A stretch of 5,438 nt of DNA from Marinosulfonomonas sp. (GCA_026989405.1 JALSJL010000071.1:1-5438); one strand, 5' to 3'; numbered from the stretch's first letter, positions 1-5,389 are shown. Notes: generated by a model from the letters alone, not told the origin. Numbers and translations are program-made.

Positions 1-191
1 TCTTCGGCCTTCCTGGCCGCTTCCTCGGCGGCTGCGGCTTCTTCGGCGGCCTTGGCCGCGGCCGCTTCTTCAGCGGCCCTGGCGTCCTGCGCCGCCTGTT
101 CCATCGCAGCCTTTTGCTGTCCGTTATAGTAAACGTAACCGCCAACCGCGAGCACGGCGATCAGCAGAGTGACCAACATGTTCTTGCTCAT
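1..191 (-). CDS. Membrane-anchored Ala/Glu-rich coiled-coil protein (partial, 3' end off the left edge)
   Basis: Reading leftward from ATG at 191-189, the frame stays open for 63 codons to the window edge, so only the N-terminus is visible. A Shine-Dalgarno AAGGGA (203-198 on the minus strand) sits 6 bases before the ATG, which supports this start. Residues 5-22 (MLVTLLIAVLAVGGYVYY) form one hydrophobic segment after a short MSKN tail, so it is an uncleaved signal anchor or a transmembrane helix. From about residue 25 the chain is almost entirely A, E, K, Q and R, with AAEE blocks recurring every 9-10 residues (39-42, 48-51) and shorter EEAA units, which predicts a long helical or coiled-coil stalk. 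This layout resembles TolA-type or other envelope stalk proteins, but alanine-rich coiled coils look alike, so no function is assigned. It is divergent from infC. The reading frame and membrane anchor are fairly sure; the function is unknown. Confidence 0.75.
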   Translation of the reverse strand, partial: MSKNMLVTLLIAVLAVGGYVYYNGQQKAAMEQAAQDARAAEEAAAAKAAEEAAAAEEAARKAE

Positions 192-350
192 TGGATATCC
201 CTTGTCTTGCATGGAAGTGCATTTCGCATGGGCGGCATATGCCAGATACACCGCCGAAAGGAAAGCGCCAGCCGTTGCCGATTGGCAGTTTGCCGCCTTT
301 CCCAGGCCGTTCCGGGACCAGTCGGCAATACCGCCGTTTGCCCAATTGCA

Positions 351-362
351 TTTGCCGGCAAA
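351..362. promoter_or_regulatory. 12-bp perfect palindrome upstream of the infC promoter (possible operator)
   Basis: TTTGCCGGCAAA is a perfect 12-base palindrome. It ends 8 bases before the proposed -35 box at 371 in the divergent region between the coiled-coil gene and infC. Placement and symmetry fit a regulator site, but no known operator family was recognised. Palindromes of this length and composition also arise by chance in high-GC DNA. Confidence 0.2.
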
Positions 363-370
363 CTATCCGG

Positions 371-399
371 TTGAAAGACGCGCAAATGCGGCCTAGTTT
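371..399 (+). promoter_or_regulatory. Putative sigma-70-type promoter for infC
   Basis: TTGAAA (371-376) matches the -35 consensus at 5 of 6 positions. A 17-base spacer leads to TAGTTT (394-399), a weak -10 box matching at T, A and the final T. Transcription would start near 405-407 and give a leader of about 35 bases before the ATA start at 440. Spacing and position are good; the -10 box is the weak point. Confidence 0.4.
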
Positions 400-426
400 T
401 CGCGCGCAATTCTACTGCAACCACAC

Positions 427-432
427 AAGGAA
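427..432 (+). promoter_or_regulatory. Ribosome binding site that fixes the ATA start of infC
   Basis: AAGGAA (427-432) lies 7 bases before the ATA at 440-442, which is the ideal distance. None of the in-frame ATG codons further upstream (191, 386) has a comparable site at proper spacing. This is the main sequence reason for choosing ATA as the start codon. Confidence 0.75.
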
Positions 433-439
433 TAACGCC

Positions 440-988
440 ATAGCCCGCAGACCACACAACGCCCCGCCTCAGCGCGACACAGGCCCGAGGGTGAATGACC
501 GCATTCGCGCCGACGAAATCCGCCTCATTGGGGCCGAGGGTGAAAATGTCGGGGTCGTCACCCCGGAACGCGCACGTGAACTGGCGGCGGACGTCGGCCT
601 GGATCTGGTCGAAATTTCGCCGAATGCCAACCCGCCGGTTTGCAAGATCATGGATTTCGGCAAGTTCAAATACGAAACCCAGAAACGCGAAAGCGAAGCC
701 CGCAAGAAGCAGAAGACGATCGAGGTCAAGGAAGTCAAATTCCGGCCCAACACCGACACGCACGACTACGAGGTCAAGATGCGCAATGTCTTCAAGTTTC
801 TCGGCAACGGCGACAAGGTCAAGGTCACCCTGCGGTTCAGGGGCCGCGAAATGGCGCATCTCGAACTGGGGCGGGCGCTGCTCGAGCGGGTCGCCAAGGA
901 TGTCGAAGGCGTTGGCAAGATCGACTCGATGCCCAAAATGGAAGGGCGGCAGATGATCATGATGATATCACCTGTCAAACAGACCTGA
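440..988 (+). CDS. infC: Translation initiation factor IF-3 (ATA start)
   Basis: IF-3 binds the 30S subunit, keeps it apart from 50S, and checks the start codon and initiator tRNA in the cytoplasm. The product is 182 residues, the normal length. Residues 17-80 form the N-terminal domain, starting RVNDRIR and ending in the family signature KIMDFGKFKYETQK (69-82). A Lys/Arg/Glu-rich linker helix (about 81-93) leads to the C-terminal domain (94-180), with VKFRP, KVTLRFRGREMAH and the MEGRQMIMM end. The start is ATA at 440: it gives the expected N-terminus (M)ARRPHNAPP and has AAGGAA 7 bases upstream. Rare start codons (AUU, AUC, AUA) are known for infC and underlie autoregulation, because IF-3 rejects its own start codon when abundant. 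A GTG at 491 would remove the basic N-terminal tail and has no spaced ribosome site. infC stands alone, without rpmI and rplT, and is closed by a terminator. The function is certain; the start is very likely. Confidence 0.96.
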   Translation: MARRPHNAPPQRDTGPRVNDRIRADEIRLIGAEGENVGVVTPERARELAADVGLDLVEISPNANPPVCKIMDFGKFKYETQKRESEARKKQKTIEVKEVKFRPNTDTHDYEVKMRNVFKFLGNGDKVKVTLRFRGREMAHLELGRALLERVAKDVEGVGKIDSMPKMEGRQMIMMISPVKQT

Positions 989-1020
989 CCTCGAAGCGAA
1001 CAGAACCTGAAAAACCTTTG

Positions 1021-1046
1021 AACCCCGGTGCTTGTCCGGGGTTTTT
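1021..1046 (+). terminator. Intrinsic terminator of infC, shared with convergent sufE
   Basis: AACCCCGG (1021-1028) pairs perfectly with CCGGGGTT (1036-1043) around a 7-base loop, and the T run extends to 1046. It begins 32 bases after the infC stop codon. Read on the minus strand, the same stem lies about 34 bases past the sufE stop and is followed by a poorer, interrupted T tract (TTCAAAGGTTTTT). It should therefore end infC transcripts well and sufE transcripts less well. Confidence 0.85.
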
Positions 1047-1076
1047 CATGTCCTCCGAGCTTGATCCGACACGATT

Positions 1077-1511
1077 TCAGGCGGCGTTTTCCAGAGCCTG
1101 CGCCGCCAGCCCCCGGATGCGTTCGACCATGGCGCGCAGCCCGTTCGAGCGTTGCGCCGACAGGTGTTCATCCAGCCCGAGCCGGCCCATTTCGGCCGGC
1201 GCGTCCACCGCCAGAACCTCCTGCACGCTCAGCCCCGAGTAAAGCGCATGCAATATGGCGATGATCCCGCGCACGATCATTGCATCGCTGTCGCCCCGGA
1301 ACGAAAATTGCGCGTCCGGCCCCTCGCCCGAAATTTCCGGCAGAATCCAGACCTGGCTGGCACAGCCGTCAACCTTGGTTGCAGGCACCCGAAAGGCCTC
1401 TTCCAGTTCGGGCATCGCCTTTCCCATGTCGATGACATGGCGATAGCGATCTTCCCAATCGTCAAGAAACTCGAAGGTTTCCACAATTTCCTCAAATGCG
1501 TCGCTGGCCAT
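1077..1511 (-). CDS. sufE: SufE-family cysteine desulfuration protein
   Basis: SufE accepts persulfide sulfur from the cysteine desulfurase SufS, stimulates it, and passes the sulfur to the Suf scaffold for Fe-S cluster assembly in the cytoplasm. The 144-residue length is normal. The N-terminal helix region EEIVETFEFLDDWEDRY, the sulfur-accepting cysteine C50 in VDGCASQVW (48-55), and the C-terminal LGLDEHLSAQRSNGL (111-125) with MVERI are all family hallmarks. The ATG at 1511 is preceded by a purine-rich GGAGGAGGG (1523-1515) 3 bases away, whose inner GGAGG lies at a normal distance. The gene is 143 bases downstream of rnd on the same strand, so it may be read through from that run or have its own promoter; I saw no convincing one. 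No other suf genes are in the window, so it is an unlinked sufE here; its SufS partner must be elsewhere. A CsdE-type role with another desulfurase cannot be excluded. Confidence 0.93.
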   Translation of the reverse strand: MASDAFEEIVETFEFLDDWEDRYRHVIDMGKAMPELEEAFRVPATKVDGCASQVWILPEISGEGPDAQFSFRGDSDAMIVRGIIAILHALYSGLSVQEVLAVDAPAEMGRLGLDEHLSAQRSNGLRAMVERIRGLAAQALENAA

Positions 1512-1654
1512 TTTCCCTCCTCCGGGTCACGCCATTCACCTAGTGCGCGGCCTGCCAAACGTCCAGCCCACTGCAGACAATTTGCCGCGCTGACGCAGCG
1601 CCGAAGGGCAGCATTTGCGGGCCACAGCCCCGTCCCGAACGCCCGGGCGGCGCA

Positions 1655-2842
1655 TCAGCCCGGACTTGCCGTCTGCCCGGAATCGGCAATGTCAATCACA
1701 TCAACCCGCTTGCCGCGCACCGCCAGGCCGACCTGGCCCTCGCAAAGTCGCACAGCGTCGGTGCCGAACACTTCGGCGCGCCACCCCTTCAGCGGGCGCA
1801 CGTCGCGCTGGCCCGCCGCGATCCGGTCAAGCTCGGCCGACGAGGCAATCAGCTTGGCGGCCACGCCCGAATTTTCCGACTTGGCCTTCAGCAGAACCCG
1901 CAGCAGGTCGGCAAGCGCCGGGTTGACCTGCAACATCTCGCGCGGCTCGCCGCCATCCGGGTAGTCCTGCGGAGCGCATTCAACGCCCGACTTCACCGCC
2001 GCCAGAATCCCTTCCGAAATCTCGCCGCGCCGCGCTTCGCGCTGCAACAGGCGCGAACGGCCAAGGTCTTTCATGTCACCCGGTCTGGTCGACGCAAGTT
2101 CGAGCAATGCGTCATCCTTGTAGACCCGCGAGCGCGGCACGTTGCGCGACTGGGCGTAGTGCTCGCGAAACCGCGCCAACTCGCGCACCACGGCCAGGAA
2201 CTTGCCCGAACGCGTGCGCGTCTTGATCCGTTGCCAGGCATCTTCCGGGCGGCTGATGTAGGTTTCCGGGTCTTTCAGAACCTGCAATTCCTCTTCGACC
2301 CAGCCCGCGCGCCCGGTGTCCTCGATCTTTTTCTTGAGGAATTCGTAAATCACCCGCAGATGCGTGACATCGCCAAGGGCGTATTTCTTCTGCGCCTCGG
2401 TCAGCGGCCGGCGCGACCAGTCGGTAAACCGCGATGTCTTGTCAAGCGGCTGTCTTGCAATCTTTCGCACCAGCGTTTCATAGCCGGCCTGGTCGCCGAA
2501 CCCGCAGACCATTGCCGCCACCTGCGTGTCAAACAATGGCTCGGGAATGACCCCGCCCTCGATATAGAAGATTTCCAGATCCTGCCGGGCTGCGTGAAAC
2601 ACCTTGACGACGTTCTTGTCCCTGAACAGGTCGTAAAGCGGATCCAGCGAAATCCCGTCGGCCAGCGGATCAACCAGAACCGCGCCCTCATCGCCCTCGC
2701 CGGGCATCGCAAGCTGGACCAGACACAGCCTGGAATAGAAAGTCCGTTCGCGCAGAAACTCTGTATCAACCGTGACATAGGGCTGCTTGCGCGCCTCAGC
2801 GCAAAAGGCAGAGAGCTCATCTGTGGTGGTGATGGTTTTCAT
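1655..2842 (-). CDS. rnd: Ribonuclease D (3'-5' exoribonuclease)
   Basis: RNase D trims 3' ends of tRNA precursors and other small structured RNAs with two metal ions. The 395 residues include a DEDD-type exonuclease domain at about 1-170. Its motif I is DTEFLRERTFY, with acidic residues D26 and E28. Motif II is FHAARQDLEIF, with D87. Motif III is YALGD, with Y154 and D158, which places it in the DEDDy subclass. An HRDC domain follows at about 205-290 (WQRIKTR, LARFREHYAQSRNVPRSRVYKDDALLELA), and then a C-terminal helical region, the usual RNase D plan. The start at 2842 gives the family N-terminus MKTITTTDEL. The frame is open further upstream to 3061, but that stretch overlaps purN and is not RNase D-like. 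The Shine-Dalgarno signal is poor: only A-rich GAAAAG stretches precede the ATG, 14 or more bases away. The gene starts 46 bases after purN on the same strand, so co-transcription is likely. Confidence 0.94.
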   Translation of the reverse strand: MKTITTTDELSAFCAEARKQPYVTVDTEFLRERTFYSRLCLVQLAMPGEGDEGAVLVDPLADGISLDPLYDLFRDKNVVKVFHAARQDLEIFYIEGGVIPEPLFDTQVAAMVCGFGDQAGYETLVRKIARQPLDKTSRFTDWSRRPLTEAQKKYALGDVTHLRVIYEFLKKKIEDTGRAGWVEEELQVLKDPETYISRPEDAWQRIKTRTRSGKFLAVVRELARFREHYAQSRNVPRSRVYKDDALLELASTRPGDMKDLGRSRLLQREARRGEISEGILAAVKSGVECAPQDYPDGGEPREMLQVNPALADLLRVLLKAKSENSGVAAKLIASSAELDRIAAGQRDVRPLKGWRAEVFGTDAVRLCEGQVGLAVRGKRVDVIDIADSGQTASPG

Positions 2843-2888
2843 GGGGCGCGGCTTTTCTTTTCGGGTCGGTTGGGGATGCGATTGTTTT

Positions 2889-3497
2889 TCACGGCTCTTT
2901 TGCCAGGTCAATGGGGCGATTTTCCGGCAACTGCCCGAGGAAGGCACGCAAGACCTGCGGATAAAGCCGATGCTCGGCGGCCAGAACCCGTGCGGCCAGC
3001 GTTTCGGGCGTGTCATCGGGCTCAACCGGCACGCGCGCCCGGGCCAGGACCGGCCCGCCATCCAGTTCGGCCGTCATCAGGTGCACCGAGCACCCGGCTT
3101 CGGTGTCGCCGGCTTCAAGCGCGCGGGCATGCGTGTTCAGCCCCTTGTATCTGGGCAGCAATGACGGGTGGATGTTCAGAATGCGCCCCTGCCAGCGGGC
3201 GATGAATTCGGGGGTCAGGATGCGCATGAACCCGGCGGTGCAGACCACCTGCGCGCCGGCGTTTTCCAGGGCGGCGTTCAGAGCCGCTTCGAACGCATGC
3301 CGGTCTCGACCAAAGGGCCGGTGGTCGACCACTGCCACCGGAACGCCAAGCGCCCGGGCTTTTGCCAGCCCGCCGGCGTCGGGCACGTTCGACACCACCA
3401 GCACGGGTTCGCCCGGATGATCCGGCCCCATCGAGCGCACCAGCGCCTCCATGTTCGAGCCGCCGCCCGATATCAGGATCGCGACCCGTGTCTTCAA
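2889..3497 (-). CDS. purN: Phosphoribosylglycinamide formyltransferase (PurN), TTG start
   Basis: PurN transfers a formyl group from 10-formyltetrahydrofolate to GAR, giving FGAR, the third step of de novo IMP synthesis in the cytoplasm. The product is 202 residues, normal for the family. Visible motifs are the phosphate-binding loop ISGGGSNM (9-16), AGFMRIL (88-94), and the active-site block RILNIHPSLLPRYKGLNTH (105-123), with catalytic N108 and H110. ELDGGPV (144-150) contains D146, matching the E. coli N106/H108/D144 triad. The start is TTG at 3497: it places K-T-R-V-A-I-L-I-S directly after the start, as expected, and no ATG lies between it and the glycine loop. The TTG overlaps the purM stop codon in TTGA, and only a G-rich GGGG (3508-3505) lies 7 bases upstream. 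Translation therefore probably depends on ribosomes finishing purM. Confidence 0.95.
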   Translation of the reverse strand: MKTRVAILISGGGSNMEALVRSMGPDHPGEPVLVVSNVPDAGGLAKARALGVPVAVVDHRPFGRDRHAFEAALNAALENAGAQVVCTAGFMRILTPEFIARWQGRILNIHPSLLPRYKGLNTHARALEAGDTEAGCSVHLMTAELDGGPVLARARVPVEPDDTPETLAARVLAAEHRLYPQVLRAFLGQLPENRPIDLAKEP

Positions 3498-4540
3498 AGA
3501 AGCGCCCCGCGGTAGCGCACGCCCTCGCCGGCACCGACCCGCCCGATGACGACCACGTTTTCGCCAGAGGCGCGCAACGCGCCGGCGATGCGTTCGGCCT
3601 GTTGCGCATCGACCACCAGCACCATGCCGATCCCGGCGTTGAAGGTCTTGAGCAGTTCGCCCTGCGCCAGCCCGCCGGTTTCGGCCAGCCACCGAAACAC
3701 CGGCGGCAAGGCCCAGCTGTTCAAGTCGATTTCCGCGCCCAGCCCTTCGGGCAGAACCCTTGGCAGGTTCTCGGTCAGGCCGCCGCCTGTGACATGGGCC
3801 AGCCCGTGCATGCCGCCGGTGCCGATTGCCGCGAGAGCCGGCTTTACATACAGCCGCGTCGGCGTCAGCAGCGCCTCACCCAGACGGCCACCGCCAAACG
3901 GGCTTTCGCCATCCCAGCCCAGCCCGGACATCTCCACGATCCGGCGCACCAGGGAATAGCCGTTGGAATGCACCCCGTCAGAGGCCAGCCCCAGCAGCAC
4001 GTCGCCTTCACCGACGCCCTCCGGCAGCGCGCGCCCGCGCTCCAGCGCGCCGACCGCAAAGCCTGCAAGGTCAAAGTCGCCGGCGCCATACATCCCCGGC
4101 ATCTCGGCGGTTTCGCCCCCGATCAGCGCGCAGCCCGAGGCTTCGCAGCCGGCCGCGATGCCCTCGATGATGCGCGCGGCGCTGTCCACATCCAGCTTGC
4201 CGGTTGCGAAATAGTCGAGGAAAAACAGCGGCTCGGCCCCCTGGCACACCAGGTCATTGACGCACATGGCCACAAGGTCGATGCCGATCGTGTCCATGTT
4301 GCCGGTGTCGATCGCGATCCGCAGCTTGGTGCCCACCCCATCGGTCGCGGCCACCAGAACCGGGTCATCATAACCCGCGGCCTTCAGGTCAAACAGCGCC
4401 CCGAACCCGCCCAGACCGGCGATCACACCGGGGCGCGCGGTCCGCTTGGCGGCGGGCTTGATACGCTCGACAAGGGCGTTGCCGGCATCGATATCGACGC
4501 CCGCCTCGGCATAGCTCAGACCGTTTTTCGCATCACTCAT
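3494..4540 (-). CDS. purM: Phosphoribosylformylglycinamidine cyclo-ligase (AIR synthetase)
   Basis: PurM closes the imidazole ring, converting FGAM and ATP to AIR, the fifth step of IMP synthesis. The 348 residues compare with about 345 in E. coli. Motifs in order are GGFGALFDL (44-52), the ATP-binding ATDGVGTKL (65-73), VNDLVCQGAEPLFFLDY (94-110), GGETAEMPGMY (141-151), ASDGVHSNGYSLVR (186-199), HVTGGGLTENLPR (249-261) and FNAGIGM (300-306). All are intact, so the enzyme should be active. I chose the ATG at 4540 because it gives MSDAKNGLSYAEAGVDIDAGN, a typical N-terminus, with GGGGG (4550-4546) 5 bases upstream. A TTG at 4555 would add only five residues (MPGAA) and is a real alternative. 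purM is the first gene of the minus-strand run and overlaps purN by 4 bases. The region upstream is divergent from the lipoprotein gene and holds a small ORF. Confidence 0.97.
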   Translation of the reverse strand: MSDAKNGLSYAEAGVDIDAGNALVERIKPAAKRTARPGVIAGLGGFGALFDLKAAGYDDPVLVAATDGVGTKLRIAIDTGNMDTIGIDLVAMCVNDLVCQGAEPLFFLDYFATGKLDVDSAARIIEGIAAGCEASGCALIGGETAEMPGMYGAGDFDLAGFAVGALERGRALPEGVGEGDVLLGLASDGVHSNGYSLVRRIVEMSGLGWDGESPFGGGRLGEALLTPTRLYVKPALAAIGTGGMHGLAHVTGGGLTENLPRVLPEGLGAEIDLNSWALPPVFRWLAETGGLAQGELLKTFNAGIGMVLVVDAQQAERIAGALRASGENVVVIGRVGAGEGVRYRGALL

Positions 4541-4567
4541 CGCAGCCCCCGGCAATTTGGCCCCCGG

Positions 4568-4630
4568 TTAGACCACCTCCTGCGCAAAGTCCATGCCGGA
4601 ATGCACCGCCGATCCCTGGCGCCGGCACAT
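4568..4630 (-). CDS. Possible 20-codon upstream ORF in the purM leader
   Basis: A minus-strand frame runs from ATG (4630) to TAA (4568) and encodes MCRRQGSAVHSGMDFAQEVV, ending 27 bases before the purM ATG. A weak GGAA lies about 6 bases before its ATG, and an internal ATG at 4594 would give an 8-residue version. Its last codons (CAG GAG GTG) contain a perfect AGGAGGTG. I do not recognise the peptide and it has no run of one amino acid that would suggest attenuation. It may be a chance ORF; it is listed because it sits in the leader of a biosynthetic gene. Confidence 0.15.
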   Translation of the reverse strand: MCRRQGSAVHSGMDFAQEVV

Positions 4631-4645
4631 CCGGTATTCCGACGC

Positions 4646-4674
4646 TTGATTTCAAAACCGCGGGTCTCTACTAT
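4646..4674 (+). promoter_or_regulatory. Putative promoter of the lipoprotein gene
   Basis: TTGATT (4646-4651, 4 of 6 to consensus) and TACTAT (4669-4674, 4 of 6) are separated by exactly 17 bases. Transcription would begin near 4681, about 22 bases before the ATG. The short AT-rich stretch stands out from the GC-rich surroundings. Confidence 0.5.
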
Positions 4675-4702
4675 TTTCGGAATTGAAGCGAGGGAGAGAA
4701 CG

Positions 4703-5131
4703 ATGAAATCAACCATATTGCTGGCCGCATGCCTGTTCGCGGCCGGGTGCAGCCTGCCCGGCGACTGGTCCCATGCCGGGCTCGACTATGACATCGAAAC
4801 CGGCACATTCAGCGGCATGCCCGAAACCACCCTGGCACAGACGCCCACCTCGGGCGCGGCCACGTTCACCGGCGAATACCGCAGCCTGTCCAGGGCCAAC
4901 CCGTTCGGCAAGGGAGACGCAACGCTCCAGGTCGATTTCGACACCAGCAATGTCCAGCTCGACCTCGCCGGCACCGTGACCGGAAGCGCGACCGGCACAC
5001 TGTATGGCCCCATTTTCTTCGGTAGCGGCGCCTTCAATTTCTCGGGCCGGTTCTACGGCGACACCGCGAGCGTTGCCGCCGGAAACTTCGACACGGCCGA
5101 CACGACCGGCCAGTTCATCACGCAACGCTGA
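4703..5131 (+). CDS. Small beta-barrel lipoprotein, TbpB-like domain
   Basis: The product is 142 residues with a lipoprotein signal: basic MKST, hydrophobic ILLAACLFAAG, then C16, the likely lipidated cysteine (box AAGC). C10 in LAAC matches the consensus better but leaves only nine residues before it, so C16 is preferred. The mature part alternates polar and hydrophobic residues with many Gly, Thr and Asp: ATFTGEY (53-59), GDATLQVDFDTSNVQLDLAGTV (roughly 71-92) and FNFSGRFYGDTASVAAGNF (roughly 111-129). The GxFYGxxAxxxxGxF pattern is typical of the C-terminal barrel of transferrin-binding-protein-B-like and Slam-dependent surface lipoproteins, so one small eight-stranded barrel is the likely fold. 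Binding partner and inner or outer membrane position cannot be read from sequence. AGGGAG (4691-4696) lies 6 bases before the ATG. The frame is open far upstream, but that part is the antisense of purM and purN. The family is probable; function is unknown. Confidence 0.88.
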   Translation: MKSTILLAACLFAAGCSLPGDWSHAGLDYDIETGTFSGMPETTLAQTPTSGAATFTGEYRSLSRANPFGKGDATLQVDFDTSNVQLDLAGTVTGSATGTLYGPIFFGSGAFNFSGRFYGDTASVAAGNFDTADTTGQFITQR

Positions 5132-5154
5132 GCCGGCCGGTTTCGGCCGCCGGC
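5132..5154 (+). other. GC-rich hairpin just after the lipoprotein gene
   Basis: The bases directly after the TGA fold as GCCGG/CCGGC with an inner CCG/CGG around GTTT, leaving a small bulge on the 3' side. There is no T run after it, so it is not a canonical intrinsic terminator. It may protect the 3' end of the mRNA or assist Rho-dependent termination before the tRNA promoter. Confidence 0.3.
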
Positions 5155-5162
5155 AACCGCGC

Positions 5163-5190
5163 TTGACCCGCGCGCACAAGATGCTAGTGA
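5163..5190 (+). promoter_or_regulatory. Putative promoter of the tRNA gene
   Basis: TTGACC (5163-5168, 5 of 6 to consensus) is followed after 16 bases by TAGTGA (5185-5190). The -10 box is weak but has an upstream TG one base away (TGCTAGTGA), an extended -10 arrangement. Expected transcription start is about 5197, just before the mature tRNA 5' end at 5204. Strong TTGAC with a loose -10 box is usual for stable-RNA promoters in Rhodobacter relatives. Confidence 0.55.
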
Positions 5191-5203
5191 TCGCGTCACG
5201 GTC

Positions 5204-5280
5204 GGGCCTGTAGCTCAATTGGTTAGAGCAGAGCGCTCATAACGCTTTGGTTGGGGGTTCGAGTCCCTCCGGGCCTACCA
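5204..5280 (+). tRNA. tRNA with anticodon CAT, probably tRNA-Ile2 (AUA codons)
   Basis: All 77 bases fit the cloverleaf: acceptor GGGCCTG/CGGGCCT, D arm GCTC/GAGC with a 9-base loop, anticodon stem GAGCG/CGCTT with loop CTCATAA (CAT at 5238-5240), 5-base variable loop, T arm GGGGG/CCCTC with loop TTCGAGT, discriminator A and an encoded CCA. There are G.U pairs at 1-72, 6-67, 27-43 and one in the T stem. CAT can belong to initiator Met, elongator Met or Ile2, in which TilS changes C34 to lysidine so that AUA is read. G1.U72 and the lack of three G-C pairs at the base of the anticodon stem (27-43 is G.U, 28-42 is A-U) argue against the initiator. C4-G69 and C5-G68, known TilS recognition pairs in E. 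coli tRNA-Ile2, favour Ile2 over elongator Met. The tRNA call is certain; the isotype is inferred. Confidence 0.95.
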
Positions 5281-5344
5281 CCGACCGATGCGGCCGCCCC
5301 CGGCAGGGATGCCCGATCGCCGGGCCGATGCGCCCGCCGGCAAA

Positions 5345-5366
5345 AAGGCGGGGTATCCCCCGCCTT
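5345..5366 (-). terminator. Intrinsic terminator of the gene entering from the right (possibly also used by the tRNA)
   Basis: AAGGCGGGG (5345-5353) pairs with CCCCGCCTT (5358-5366) around a 4-base loop. On the minus strand the stem is followed by a TTTTT run (complement of the A run 5342-5346), a canonical intrinsic terminator about 24 bases past the TAG of the right-hand gene. On the plus strand no T run follows, so it would be a weak end for the tRNA transcript, which has no other evident terminator. Confidence 0.8.
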
Positions 5367-5389
5367 CGCGTTGTCATCCGGCCCTGGCC

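Noticed and set aside
1..120. GC-rich repeated codons that could be a tandem DNA repeat or recombination site
   Set aside because: The units vary at the DNA level and are explained by Ala/Glu codons of a coiled coil.
191..439. An in-frame extension of infC back to ATG 191 (or ATG 386), 83 extra codons without a stop
   Set aside because: The added residues do not resemble IF-3, neither ATG has a proper ribosome site, and the stretch holds the likely promoter and the start region of the divergent gene. ATA at 440 with AAGGAA fits the family.
1512..1654. A dedicated promoter for sufE in the gap after rnd
   Set aside because: No pair of -35 and -10 boxes with 16-18 base spacing stood out on the minus strand; TTGGCA and TAGGTG there are only 10 bases apart.
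2843..3061. A 73-codon upstream extension of rnd
   Set aside because: It overlaps the well-supported purN coding region, is Trp/Arg/Pro-rich, and RNase D proteins begin at the chosen methionine.
2159..3205. A 348-codon plus-strand frame opposite rnd and purN
   Set aside because: Its residues are typical of antisense GC-rich DNA, it has no recognisable motif or ribosome site, and the opposite strand encodes two clear enzymes.
3362..4702. A long plus-strand open frame that runs into the lipoprotein gene, suggesting a 589-residue protein
   Set aside because: It is the antisense of purM and purN, kept open by high GC. The protein-like part begins at ATG 4703 with a promoter, ribosome site and signal peptide.
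5204..5280. The tRNA as an integration (attachment) site of a mobile element
   Set aside because: There is no integrase gene and no repeated copy of the tRNA 3' end in the window; flanking composition is unchanged.
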